Source of the DNA: Pseudofrankia coriaricola
Lineage (GTDB): Bacteria > Actinomycetota > Actinomycetes > Frankiales > Frankiaceae
Direction of reading: 5' to 3'
Length of the DNA stretch: 64,000 bases
Assembly: GCF_001854805.1 (NCBI RefSeq)
Contig: NZ_MBLO01000069.1
Coordinates: forward strand, 1 to 64,000
The position numbers were made by a program, and so were the translations under genes. Under the pieces are notes generated by a model that saw only the letters and a list, made by a program, of their open reading frames with translations, was not told the origin of the DNA and made no database searches. Below are positions 43,237-51,995 of the stretch, piece by piece (the stretch's first letter is position 1; each line of letters begins with the position of its first letter).

Positions 43237-45038
43237 CGCGCCGCCTCCCTCACCGGCGGCGTCGCCGACGCCGCTGTCGCCGTCGTGATGGCCGGGTCGG
43301 CGGCGTCCGGTGTCGCGTCGGGTTCGGCGAAGTCGGACGCGTCGACCGGGACGGCCACCCCACGGTCTCGTCCGGGCCTGGCCGTACCGGAGCCCGGCGG
43401 CGCGTAGTGGCGCGGATCCGGCGTCGCCGCCGGCACGGCCGGAGCCGCCGGCACGGCCGGAGCAGCGACGGGCGGCGGTGACGTGGACGGGGACGGCGCG
43501 CGGAACGGTCCCGGCGGGACCGGCGGCGCGGCCGGAGCCGCTGGCACGGCCGGGGCAGCGGCGGCCGGCCGTGACATGGGTGGCGGCGCGTGGAAGGGGC
43601 CCGGCGGCGCGGAAGGCGCCGGTACGGGAGCCGGCCACGCCCCCGGAGCGCGCCCCGCCGCGGGAGCCTGCGGTGGCCCGGGGAACGGAGGCATCGGCAA
43701 CGGCGGCATGGGCACCGGGCTTCCCGTCGGCGCCGGCCAGGAGTGTGGAACCGAAGGCGCGGGAACCGGCCCGGCCCAGGCGGGCGGCGACGGCGCGTGC
43801 AGGGGCGCGGCGGGGGCCTGCTCCCCCGCGGGCGGCGTCCAGGAGCCCGGAGGGACCTGGCCAAGGGGCGCGGGGCCTGGTTCCGTCGTGGTCTTCCGCG
43901 CCGGCGCGGCCGTGGTCATCGCTCGCCGGCGCACGGCCGCGGGGCGTAGCACCCGCGCGACCGCGCGCTCGAGCGGCGCCGAGTCCACGGTGATGCCGAA
44001 CTCCGGTGCGGTCAGCCCCCCCACGTCGTCAAGCACCAGCCGGAAGCCGGCGCCGGACCAGGCGCCGGCGACCAGCACCCGCACCGCCGGGTCCCGCCGG
44101 GCCGCGGCGGCGAGCAGGCCGGCCTCGGCGTCGTCGGGCCGGGCGCAGACCAGCACGATGAGCGAGGAACGGCTGGGAGTGTCCGTCTCCGGCCGCGGGC
44201 CGGCACCGGTCGATGTGCTCGGGAGCTCGCCGAGCGCCACGGCGAGCGTCGGACCGCCGTAGCCGGGCAGCACGTCATCGGTGACGACCAGCCGCGCCGG
44301 GCGGCCGGTGGCCGGCAGGCCGGCGGCGAGCTGCGCGGCGATCATCGCGGCGAGGCGCCGGCCGGCCTCGGGCGGACCCTCGATGGCACCGACAGCGGGA
44401 AGCGCGGCGAGGTCGAGCAGGACGAGCGCCCGCTGCCTGCCCCGCCCGGACACGCCGACGGCGACCAGGACGCCCGGCGCGGGCTCGTCCGGCACGCCGC
44501 GGCCAGTAGCCAGCAGCTCTGCGCGGCCGGCCGTCCATCGACCGGGGCCGGCCGGGCGCCAGGGCGAGCCCAGGCCACGCCTGGCATCCCGCGAGGACGG
44601 GTCATCGTGGCCTCGCGCCGCTGCGCCCGGACCAGGCCGGGCGGGCCGCAGCGTCGCGCCGACAGTCACCTGCGCCGGACCGGCGGCCAGCAGATACGCC
44701 CGGCCAGGCGTCCGCGCGCCGGCCACCGCGGCGAAAGAACGATCCCGCAGCGCAGGCACCTCGGCGTCGAGCAGCGCGGCCGCGGCGAACCGTACCCGCA
44801 GCCAGTAGCGTGCCGGCCGCCAGGCCGCGGCAGCGAGGCCGACGACGGCGCCGCGCAGCGAGCGGGCGAGCCAGGCGACGGCCCGCTTCCAGCCGACCGC
44901 CCTGGAGAATGCCTGGGCTCCGACCAGCGCCAGCACGACCGCCACCGCGACGGTCAGGCCGACAAGGATCGCGTGCCGGTGGGTGGTGAACAGCCCGGCC
45001 GGGCCGAACAGCGCCGCGCCGGCGGTCACGGTCGTCAC
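43233..45038 (-). CDS. T7SS-associated membrane protein, possibly EccE-like
   Basis: The product has one or two N-terminal membrane helices (HAILVGLTVAVAVVLALVGA and a second weak one), a globular cytoplasmic domain (about residues 100-400) and a long Pro/Ala-rich tail. Its stop overlaps the ATPase start as ATGA, so the two are translationally coupled. This layout suits a T7SS core component such as EccE, but no diagnostic motif was found. The start is uncertain: GTG 45038 is proposed (601 aa) because the membrane helix follows soon after; the frame stays open to 45653, but that extension is Arg-rich and unconvincing. Confidence 0.65.
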   Translation of the reverse strand: MTTVTAGAALFGPAGLFTTHRHAILVGLTVAVAVVLALVGAQAFSRAVGWKRAVAWLARSLRGAVVGLAAAAWRPARYWLRVRFAAAALLDAEVPALRDRSFAAVAGARTPGRAYLLAAGPAQVTVGATLRPARPGPGAAARGHDDPSSRDARRGLGSPWRPAGPGRWTAGRAELLATGRGVPDEPAPGVLVAVGVSGRGRQRALVLLDLAALPAVGAIEGPPEAGRRLAAMIAAQLAAGLPATGRPARLVVTDDVLPGYGGPTLAVALGELPSTSTGAGPRPETDTPSRSSLIVLVCARPDDAEAGLLAAAARRDPAVRVLVAGAWSGAGFRLVLDDVGGLTAPEFGITVDSAPLERAVARVLRPAAVRRRAMTTAAPARKTTTEPGPAPLGQVPPGSWTPPAGEQAPAAPLHAPSPPAWAGPVPAPSVPHSWPAPTGSPVPMPPLPMPPFPGPPQAPAAGRAPGAWPAPVPAPSAPPGPFHAPPPMSRPAAAAPAVPAAPAAPPVPPGPFRAPSPSTSPPPVAAPAVPAAPAVPAATPDPRHYAPPGSGTARPGRDRGVAVPVDASDFAEPDATPDAADPAITTATAASATPPVREAAR

Positions 45039-45612
45039 CGGCGTCCCACCGGCCCCTTCGCCATCGGCGGCGCGTGCGGCCCGGGCGGCGTCGGGTTGGT
45101 CGTCAGCGGACGGATCGTCGGCGCCGGGACGGTGGGTGACGGGACGTGGCTGTCGGAAAGGCTCGCGTCGTCGACGCCGCCCTGCCTGCCGTCGTCCACG
45201 ATGGTCCGCCGCCCTGGGAGATGTCCGTTCCAGTAGGGCCGTCCAGGTGGCCGGCCCTGTCACGGGGCGGCCGGGAGGGGGCCGCTCCTCGGCGGGCCGG
45301 CAGCCTGGGTGCCGCGCCCAGCGGGCTCGACGGCCAAGGTCACGACCAAGCGCCTCAATCTGGACAATACCGAGCCGGCCTCGGCCTGTCCGTCTGCGTC
45401 GCAAAGCCCTTGGGTGAACGTTGGCGCGCGTCAGAGCTTTACGCCCGCTACCGGCCTCCGGGGTGCCGCCGCGGTGGCGACCGGAACCTGATGGCACGGC
45501 CCGCGACGGCGAACGGCCGGCCCGCCGCGTTTCTGCCCGGCTCGCGGGCGCTGTCGCCGCGCCCCCCGTAAACGACTCGTCGCAGTGGGCGTGGACTGGT
45601 TGGCTGTCCGCT
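45039..45612. other. Divergent intergenic region, partly open on the - strand
   Basis: These 574 bases lie between the T7SS membrane-protein gene (-) and the epimerase gene (+). The - strand stays open through most of it with an Arg-rich composition typical of non-coding GC-rich DNA. No repeats or promoter boxes were recognised. Confidence 0.35.
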
Positions 45613-46485
45613 GTGCGGGTTCTGGTGACCGGGGACCGGGGGCTGGTGGGCACGGTGGTGACGGCCGCGTTGACGGCGGCTGGGCACCGGACAGTGGGTT
45701 TCGACCTGGCGGACGGTCATGACGTGCGCGACGCGGCGGATCTCGAGCGGATGGCCGCGGGCTGCGACGGGATCGTCCACCTGGCCGCCGTCGACGAGCC
45801 GGTCGACGATCCGGATCTGGCGGAGTTCGGGCCCGCCACCACCGGAACGGACGCGGTGGTGTTCGAGACCAACGCGCTCGGGACCGGCAATGTGCTGCGG
45901 GCCGCCGAGCGGCGGGGTGTCCCCCGGGTGGTCGTCCTGAGCAGCGTGGACGTGCTGGGGTGCTTCGGCGGCCGAGGCAGGCCCGACTACCTTCCGCTCG
46001 ACGACCGGCATCCCACCCGCCCGGCGGGGGCGTACGGGATGTCGAAGTGGCTCGCGGAGCGGATGTGCGCGGCGGCCACCGCCGCGACCGGTGTGTGCAC
46101 GGTGTGCCTGCGCCCACCAGGGGTGTTCACCGAGGAGATCTACGCCGGGATACGGCGGGCCAGACGCGACCATCCCGACTTCGAGTGGTCCCCGTACTGG
46201 GAGTACGGCGCCTTCCTCGACGTGCGGGATCTCGCGTCCGCGGTGGAACGGGCGCTGACCGCGCCGCTTGCCGGCCATCACCGGCTGCTGCTGTGCGCGG
46301 CGGACATCTCCTCGTCGAACGACCACGCCCGCACCTTGGCCGAACGGCTGCTCCCCGACGTCGAGTGGCGGGGCGGGCCGGAATACGAGACCGACCCGTT
46401 CCGGGCACTGGTCGACGCGTCCGGCGCCCGCGCCCTGCTGGGCTGGGCACCGCGGCACCGCTGGCGTCCTCCCCACAGGGTGTAG
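45613..46485 (+). CDS. NAD-dependent epimerase/dehydratase family protein
   Basis: This 290-aa extended-SDR protein has the nucleotide motif GDRGLVG (residues 8-14), the catalytic YGMSK (YxxxK) and an upstream Ser in VLSSVDVLG. The family acts on nucleotide sugars or similar substrates; the real substrate cannot be told. GTG 45613 is chosen because the Rossmann strand VRVLVTG begins there. It stands alone on the + strand before a SRPBCC gene. Confidence 0.85.
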   Translation: MRVLVTGDRGLVGTVVTAALTAAGHRTVGFDLADGHDVRDAADLERMAAGCDGIVHLAAVDEPVDDPDLAEFGPATTGTDAVVFETNALGTGNVLRAAERRGVPRVVVLSSVDVLGCFGGRGRPDYLPLDDRHPTRPAGAYGMSKWLAERMCAAATAATGVCTVCLRPPGVFTEEIYAGIRRARRDHPDFEWSPYWEYGAFLDVRDLASAVERALTAPLAGHHRLLLCAADISSSNDHARTLAERLLPDVEWRGGPEYETDPFRALVDASGARALLGWAPRHRWRPPHRV

Positions 46486-46642
46486 AACGCCGCCAACAGA
46501 ACGACGCTCGACCGGCTCGTCGTCGGGCGGGGTCCGCCGACGCGACCGATGAGTTCCGCCTCGTCGCGTCGTCTGCATGGTGGGAACGTCCCATTCCGCG
46601 CCTGCGAGAGTCCCGAGCTGAGACGACAGGAGCGTGCACACC

Positions 46643-47122
46643 ATGGCCGAGGAGAACGTGAGCGCCACCCTGACTGTCGCCGTGCCCGCCGCGAGGGTGT
46701 TCGCGGTGCTGGCGGACCCGACGACCCATTCCGCGATCGACGGCACCGGCTGGGTTCAGGAAGCCGCCGACCAGGCGCCGCTGACCGAGGTGGGGCAGAT
46801 CTTCCGGATGGGCATGTATCACGCCGACCATCCAGACGGTGACTACCGGGTGGTCAACAAGGTCCAGGTGCTCGACCCGCCGCGCGCCATTGGCTGGCTG
46901 CCGGGGACGGAGAAGGGCGACGGTCACCTGGACTTCGGCGGCTGGATCTGGCGTTACGACCTGGCGTCACTCGGCCCGTCCGAGACCGAGGTCACGCTCA
47001 CCTACGACTGGTCAGCGGTGCCGCGGTTCATCCGGGAGTACCTCCAATTCCCGCCGTTCGGCCCCGAACATCTCACCAACTCGCTGCACCACCTGGCCGA
47101 GCTTGCCGCACCGACGGTCTGA
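46643..47122 (+). CDS. SRPBCC (START/polyketide-cyclase-like) protein
   Basis: This 159-aa protein has the SRPBCC pattern, with an N-terminal strand VSATLTVAVPAARVFAVLAD and a C-terminal helix after FPPFGPEHL. The family binds hydrophobic ligands; a specific role cannot be assigned. ATG 46643 is favoured because AGGAG at 46628-46632 is correctly spaced for it but too close to the in-frame GTG at 46634. Confidence 0.8.
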   Translation: MAEENVSATLTVAVPAARVFAVLADPTTHSAIDGTGWVQEAADQAPLTEVGQIFRMGMYHADHPDGDYRVVNKVQVLDPPRAIGWLPGTEKGDGHLDFGGWIWRYDLASLGPSETEVTLTYDWSAVPRFIREYLQFPPFGPEHLTNSLHHLAELAAPTV

Positions 47123-47400
47123 GCCGCTGCGGCCGCGGCGATATCCCTATCCCAACCCCTGAACCGCCCGAGTCGCCGCCGCGGCCGGAAACCGGCATGG
47201 TGACCATGGCGCGACACCTCAAGATTTCACCAGTTGGGCGGACCTGCGGGGAACACGCGCGGATAGCGGATGTTTTCCACAGCCTGCGGTTACCACTACG
47301 CTCCGCTGCGCCGGTTACACCTGAGTAGTCCCTGTCAGATTTCCCTTCGGAGACACGTCAAACATCGCGAACATTCGACGACCGCCATGACTCCGTCACC

Positions 47401-47586
47401 GTGACAGGTGGTGCCCCGTCGGGCGAGCACCGTCGACGCCATCAGGCCATCGGTTTTCTGATTATGGCGACCGCGGTGACGTCCGGCGGTCTCCTGACTG
47501 GTTGCCAACCAATGCCGGGAGTTCCCCTCCCCATCGACCAGCGACAAGCACGACCGCCCGTCGCAACCTCCGACCCTCCCTGTGAG
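47401..47586 (+). pseudogene. Lipoprotein fragment interrupted by the IS256-type element
   Basis: From GTG 47401 a basic n-region and hydrophobic core (GFLIMATAVTSGGLLTGC) form a lipoprotein signal with a lipobox Cys. The frame then enters the left inverted repeat of the IS256-type element at 47587 and ends within it at 47691. It was probably a small lipoprotein gene cut by the insertion; its downstream half is not clearly recognisable past 49588. There is no strong ribosome site, so a chance frame is possible. Confidence 0.35.
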
Positions 47587-47611
47587 GAGCCATCGTCAAT
47601 ACCTGTGGATC
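47587..47611 (+). repeat. Left inverted repeat of the IS256-type element
   Basis: This 25-bp repeat ends in ACCTGTGGATC toward the element interior. It matches the reverse complement of 49564-49588 at 21 of 25 positions. Confidence 0.7.
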
Positions 47612-47633
47612 TGGCGTGCTCGTCGTTTGCCAA

Positions 47634-48215
47634 TCAGTTACTTCGGAGCAGCCGTGCGGCGGTCTGGGCGGGAGTCTCGTTGCGGGTGTAGATCGTCCGT
47701 GTCGCGACCAGCTCGGTGCCGCGGTCGTCGAGCCAGTGGGCGAGGAAGTCGTGCCCGTCGACGATCCAGGATCGGCCTTTGCTCGCTGTGCAGCGTCGCC
47801 GTAGCACGGTCAGTGAGCCCTTGCGCTCAGGGGAGGGAAGGAGACGGACCACATCTCGGCAACGGCTCAGTGCGGTGCGGACCGTGACCAGGTGCCGGTG
47901 ATCGGTGTAGCTAGTGTGGCCTGCGCCCAGTGCAATGACGGCGTCGGGATGATCTGCGGCAGCACGGGCCACGGCATGTGCTCGGGCCGGTTCCCATTCC
48001 ACTTCGGCCGCAAGGCGTCCGACCGCGGCGATGCGCTCGCGGAGTTTGGCGATGCTCCATCCCACCTCCGCGTAGTACCCGTCCGCGGTGGCGTCCAGAT
48101 CGACGAACGGTTTGTGCGTCCTCGCTGCAAGCTCTCGGCCGAGGGTGGTTTTCCCAGCGCCGGCCGGACCGACCAGAACCATCCAGGGTGCCTCAGTGGC
48201 CGCCGGTCGGCTCAC
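47634..48215 (-). CDS. Shikimate-kinase-like P-loop kinase, passenger of IS256 element
   Basis: This 193-aa protein has Walker A GPAGAGKTT (16-24), an acidic DLDATAD segment at the position of the shikimate-kinase DxD motif, and an IALGAGH segment like the family GGG motif. It is probably a small-molecule or nucleoside kinase rather than the aromatic-pathway enzyme; substrate unknown. The GTG at 48215 overlaps the transposase TGA (GTGA), so translation is coupled. It lies inside the inverted repeats of the element, making it a passenger gene rather than a host neighbour. Confidence 0.75.
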   Translation of the reverse strand: MSRPAATEAPWMVLVGPAGAGKTTLGRELAARTHKPFVDLDATADGYYAEVGWSIAKLRERIAAVGRLAAEVEWEPARAHAVARAAADHPDAVIALGAGHTSYTDHRHLVTVRTALSRCRDVVRLLPSPERKGSLTVLRRRCTASKGRSWIVDGHDFLAHWLDDRGTELVATRTIYTRNETPAQTAARLLRSN

Positions 48216-49465
48216 GCGGCGATCACCTCATCGCGTTCTACGAGGCGACCCCGTTCGAAGCGCGCTCCGGCGCGGACGAGGGCGACGAGGTGGGGCGCGT
48301 TCACGGCCCGCCACCGCTGCTGGGCGGACTCCACCAGCTTGAAGACCATGGCCAGGGCGGCGGTGCGGGAGCCGGCCCCGCGGGTGACCTTGGTCCGCAG
48401 CCTCACGGTGGAGAAGGTGGACTCTATGGGGTTCGTGGTGCGCAGGTGGATCCAGTGCTCGGCGGGGAAGTCGTAGAACGCCAGCAGCTGGTCCTGGTCG
48501 GCGGTGATCTTCTTGACGGCTTTGGGGAACTTCACGCCGTAGAGCTGGGCGAACGTCTTGATCGCCGCCTCGGAGCGGTCGCGGTCCTCGGCGTTGTAGA
48601 TGTCCTGGATCGCTTTCTTCGCTCCGGGCTGCGCGGACTTCGGCAGGGAGTCGAGGACGTTGGCCGTTTTGTGAACCCAGCACCTCTGCTCGCGGGTGGT
48701 GAGGAACACGTCGGCCAGAGCCTTCCAGAAACCGAGCGCGCCGTCACCAACCGCGAGGACGGGGGCACGCATGCCCCGGCGGGCGCAGTCGCGCATCATG
48801 TCGGCCCAGGATTCGGCGGATTCGCGGTAGCCGTCGGCGAGGGCGACCAGTTCTTTGGAGCCGTCGGTGCGGACCCCGACGAGGACCAGAACGCAGCCTT
48901 TGGCCTCCTCCAGACGGATGTTGAGGTGGATGCCGTCGGCCCACACGTACACGTAGTCGGCCTGGGAAAGGTCACGGTTCATGAACGCGACGTGATCGGC
49001 CTGCCACTGCTGGGTGAGCCGGGTGACCGTGGCCGGTGAGAGCCCGGCCGCCGAGCCGAGGAACTGCTCCAGCGCCGGGACGAAGTCCCCGGAGGACAGC
49101 CCGTGCAGGTAGAGCAGCGGCAGCACCTCGCTGACCTTCGGGGACTTGCGGCACCACGGCGGCAGGATCGCCGAGGAGAATCGCTTGCGCTCGCCCGTGG
49201 TCTCGTCGACCCGCTTGTCGTTCACCCGCGGCGCCTTCACCTCGACCGCCCCGGCCGCGGTAGTGACCTTCCGGGGCTGGTGGTAGCCGTTGCGCACCAC
49301 CAGCCGCCGACCTTTGCCGTCTTGCTGGTCGGCCAACTCGGCTATGTAGGCGTTGACTTCGGCTTCCAGGGCCGCCGCGAGCATCCGCCGGGCGCCCTCC
49401 CGAACGATCTCGTCTATCAGGGAGCTGTTCGGCATGGTGCCGTCGTCGTTGACTACGCTGAGCAC
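48212..49465 (-). CDS. IS256-family (mutator-type) transposase
   Basis: This full-length 417-aa DDE transposase has its acidic catalytic residues in WADGIHLNIR, VGDGALGFWKAL and TTNPIESTFSTVR, and the conserved N-terminal NSSLIDEIVREGARRML. The GTG 49465 has GGGAAGG at 49473-49479. No frameshift or stop interrupts it, so the element could be active. Its stop overlaps the start of the kinase-like gene by four bases. Confidence 0.93.
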   Translation of the reverse strand: MLSVVNDDGTMPNSSLIDEIVREGARRMLAAALEAEVNAYIAELADQQDGKGRRLVVRNGYHQPRKVTTAAGAVEVKAPRVNDKRVDETTGERKRFSSAILPPWCRKSPKVSEVLPLLYLHGLSSGDFVPALEQFLGSAAGLSPATVTRLTQQWQADHVAFMNRDLSQADYVYVWADGIHLNIRLEEAKGCVLVLVGVRTDGSKELVALADGYRESAESWADMMRDCARRGMRAPVLAVGDGALGFWKALADVFLTTREQRCWVHKTANVLDSLPKSAQPGAKKAIQDIYNAEDRDRSEAAIKTFAQLYGVKFPKAVKKITADQDQLLAFYDFPAEHWIHLRTTNPIESTFSTVRLRTKVTRGAGSRTAALAMVFKLVESAQQRWRAVNAPHLVALVRAGARFERGRLVERDEVIAA

Positions 49466-49563
49466 GGACGTGCCTTCCCGACCGGTGCTGCGAACACCGG
49501 CCTACTCGATGACCATCAGTCGATCACTCGGGAAGGTACGCCCTTCGCACGCTTCCCGAGCTC

Positions 49564-49588
49564 GATCCACAGGTCTTGAGCATGTCTC
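49564..49588 (-). repeat. Right inverted repeat of the IS256-type element
   Basis: GATCCACAGGT at 49564-49574 begins the 25-bp inner-to-outer repeat. It lies 98 bases upstream of the transposase start. Confidence 0.7.
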
Positions 49589-49632
49589 GCGGACTCCCGC
49601 TGCCCTCCCCTCCTCTGGTGGCTGGCCGGGGT

Positions 49633-49649
49633 CCGGGGCAGCGCCCCGG
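49633..49649. other. GC stem-loop beside the IS element
   Basis: CCGGGGC (49633-49639) and GCCCCGG (49643-49649) form a 7-bp hairpin with a 3-nt loop between the IS element and the next gene. No T-tract follows. Confidence 0.4.
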
Positions 49650-49734
49650 TGCGTAGTAGGCACTACTCCTTATGTCGTGCGCCTTGTTCGGTAGGGACCG
49701 TGACTGTCTGAGGTGGTACCGGCAGGATGGGCGG

Positions 49735-50229
49735 ATGACGCGGCGGTGGGTGCAGTCGGCACATCATCGACCTGGGCGGCGGCGTTCCGGTCACCGCCCA
49801 CGAGCGACAGTGCGGGGCCTGGTAGCGGGAGCGCTCATCCTCGGAGTGGTTGTGTTTGTCGGGTTCCTGATCGCGGCCCAGGTAAGGATGGATCGAGCTG
49901 GCTGCGGCGCGGTCGATCCGACGGACCCAGGCAACTACAGCGCGGTGTTTCTCGCCAACGACACCCCGCGGTTGGTCGTCGTCGACGACTGCCAGGGCGG
50001 CTATTGCAGATCCGATCAAGGGTCGATGCCGCTGGCGCCAGGCGAGCGAGTCGGGGTCGACGCCGCATGCGCGGCCAGCGGCGACGCCATGACGTCGTGG
50101 CGGGTAGCAAGCGCTGACGGGACCGTTCTGGGCTACGTCGCGGTCGACACCCCCAGGAAGCGCGACGGCCTTGTCTACCCCATCTCCCGCGTGAGCCACA
50201 ATCGGTTCACCGCAACCCCTTCGCTCTGA
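49735..50229 (+). CDS. Single-pass membrane protein of unknown function
   Basis: The 164-aa product has an Arg/His-rich N-terminus, one membrane helix (GLVAGALILGVVVFVGFLIAAQV, about residues 29-51) and an extracytoplasmic domain with four Cys (CGAV, CQGGYC, CAASG) that could form disulphides. No family was recognised. ATG 49735 is preferred over GTG 49672 because the extra N-terminal residues look non-coding. Confidence 0.6.
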   Translation: MTRRWVQSAHHRPGRRRSGHRPRATVRGLVAGALILGVVVFVGFLIAAQVRMDRAGCGAVDPTDPGNYSAVFLANDTPRLVVVDDCQGGYCRSDQGSMPLAPGERVGVDAACAASGDAMTSWRVASADGTVLGYVAVDTPRKRDGLVYPISRVSHNRFTATPSL

Positions 50230-51025
50230 CCCCCAAAGGTGCACGGTCGGACCACTCAGGTCGCCGACGTCCACACTCCAGGTCGAGCGTCGGGCCGACG
50301 CCCCGACGCGCGCGGGTGGGGTGGCAGTCCCGACGCGCCGGGGCCCCGGGGCGCAGCGGGACTGACGGGGCCCCGCCCGTGCGTGGCGCGCGTGGCGGAC
50401 CGACGCGGCGGCCGAAGGCCGCCCTTGAACCTGAAAGGATTTAAAAACCTGAAAGGACTTTCTACGACAGCGATCTTCGCTCGACGATCTTCGCCCGCGC
50501 TGCCAGGCGGAACCACGACGCGGAGATCGACACTGACGACCTCGGCGCCCATGACGGCTCGGGAGTGCCGTCGCAGACCGACGCGCCTACCCGGCCGACA
50601 CGGCGTCCCAAGACCGACGTCCAAGTAGCAACCGCTCCGGCGGGACGGACGGACCCTGAGAGGAGAGGGCAACCGGTCCACCGACGTTCACACCGGCCCG
50701 TGCCGCCCGCTCGCTCAGCTGATCGATACCGACGGCGTCCACCACCGTCCGGCGCCGTCCGCCGGCTCGGGTACACCGTTGGGTGCACTGGCACCCGCCC
50801 TGGCCAACGTCGTTCCCTCACGCTCGGCACGATCGGCGACCGTCCCGGACGCCCGGCCGACACGGAGATCATGAGATCATTCGTGGTCCGTCCGCGTATG
50901 TCCGTGGCCGTCGGCTGGTCCAGGTCGCGCGGCTGGCGGCGTCCACGGACGTCCACCTTCGTCCGCCGTCGTTCGCCGGCCTGGCTGCCGGCACCGTACT
51001 GACCACGGCGGTCCGTGAGCTCTTC
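50230..51025. other. Gene-poor region with repeat copies
   Basis: No convincing gene is seen in these 796 bases. It holds two copies of the dispersed repeat family (about 50680-50795 and 50865-50995). A short AT-rich island (50428-50462) has two direct copies of AACCTGAAAGGA at 50428 and 50446, an 18-bp spacing; their role is unknown. Confidence 0.4.
50865..50995 (+). repeat. Dispersed GTCC-rich repeat, copy
   Basis: Starts GGAGATCATGAGATCAT and continues with GTCC-rich sequence and CAGGTCGCGCGGCTGGCGGC, ending GGCCTGGCTGCC. A shorter related copy precedes it at 50680-50795 and ends in paired GGGTACAC/GGGTGCAC. Confidence 0.6.
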
Positions 51026-51301
51026 CTAGTCGCCGTGCCGGCCTGTTGGACGCGGTTGGTCCCCTACTGGGGAAGTGCTTTCATCGGATCGCACATCCGC
51101 CTTTGTTTCCTGGACCTTTAGGCGATGCAGTTGTTGCCCAATCGCCGAACTCACGAAAATGCTCGGCAGCACGAAATAGCGTTCTAGAAGCCTCAGCTCT
51201 CCGAAGGGCCAGAGAAATAGAGCGACAGCTCCGTAGGCTACGACGAGGTAGAGCACCCAGCGAAGAATGAGTGCCGGGTGAGCCCGAAGAAGCCGCAGCA
51301 T
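51026..51301 (-). CDS. Small two-helix membrane protein, unknown
   Basis: The 91-aa product has two hydrophobic helices (ALILRWVLYLVVAYGAVALF and YFVLPSIFVSSAIG) joined by an acidic turn, and a charged C-terminus. Local GC is lower than the surroundings. The ATG 51301 begins MLRLLRAHPAL; ribosome site weak. It lies between two repeat copies. No family recognised. Confidence 0.45.
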   Translation of the reverse strand: MLRLLRAHPALILRWVLYLVVAYGAVALFLWPFGELRLLERYFVLPSIFVSSAIGQQLHRLKVQETKADVRSDESTSPVGDQPRPTGRHGD

Positions 51302-51995
51302 TGTACGAGGCCCTATCGCCTTCTTTAGGTCATCTCTAAGCCATCCGACAGGCGTCCGACGCCCTCGTTGCTCGCGATGCCGACCCGCGGGAGGTTCCGT
51401 GAAACTCGCACGATTGTGGGTACGGCGTCCGCGGCCTCTCATAACGCGAGCGTCCCACAGACGCGGAAGGTTCGTGGAGTTGCGGACGATGCTGCCTTGC
51501 AAAGTCACTCTCGCCTGTCCGTCGATGTCCGGGCTCGTCCGTGACCGTCGTCCGACGCGGCCACCGGTTCCGGCGGAGTCCCGCGCCATCCGCCCCAGTC
51601 CGCCGGCTCAGCGACACGGTGGCTACACATGCACCTCCCGCCGGCCGGTCGGGCGACCCGGGGATCATGAGATCATCCAGGGCTCGTCCGCCGACGTCCG
51701 TGGACGTCCCTCGCTGCAGGTCACGCGCTCGGCGGCGTCCTTAGACGTTCGTAGTCGTCCACTGTCGTCCGCGGGCTTAGCTGCCACCGTGGCTGCCGCT
51801 GCGCCCTTGGCGTGGTCGGAGAGGCCGGGCCATCCCACCGACCCGACGCTCCCCCACCGTCCACAACGTCCGCAGTCGTTGCTACATCGGGCTGAACGCC
51901 AGTGGGCGGCGGAGGTCGGCTCGTTCGATCATCCGTCGGCGATCCGTCCAAGCTTCAGCGGCACCGAAACGCCGCTGCGTCTAACCTCGCAGGAC
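51302..51995. other. Gene-poor region with repeat copies
   Basis: About 700 bases without a convincing gene. The + strand is open through it in frame with the next gene but encodes Arg/Pro/Ser-rich sequence. It holds a partial copy (about 51510-51632) and a full copy (51655-51800) of the dispersed repeat. Confidence 0.4.
51655..51800 (+). repeat. Dispersed GTCC-rich repeat, copy
   Basis: Begins GGGGATCATGAGATCAT, contains CAGGTCACGCGCTCGGCGGC and ends GGGCTTAGCTGCC. It aligns by eye over most of its length with 50865-50995 and with 55070-55165. Confidence 0.65.

Larger units (their letters stand above)
47587..49588 (-). mobile_element. IS256-family element carrying a kinase-like passenger gene
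   Basis: The ends are imperfect 25-bp inverted repeats, 47587-47611 and 49564-49588, identical at 21 of 25 positions including the whole inner ACCTGTGGATC. They enclose the transposase and, between the transposase and the left repeat, a shikimate-kinase-like gene that overlaps the transposase stop. No target-site duplication was recognised (flanks CCTGTGAG and GCGGACTC), so the insertion may be old or an end misplaced. Confidence 0.7.

Noticed and set aside
47579-49596. Target-site duplication for the IS256-type element
   Set aside because: Flanking 8-mers CCTGTGAG and GCGGACTC do not match, so none is claimed.
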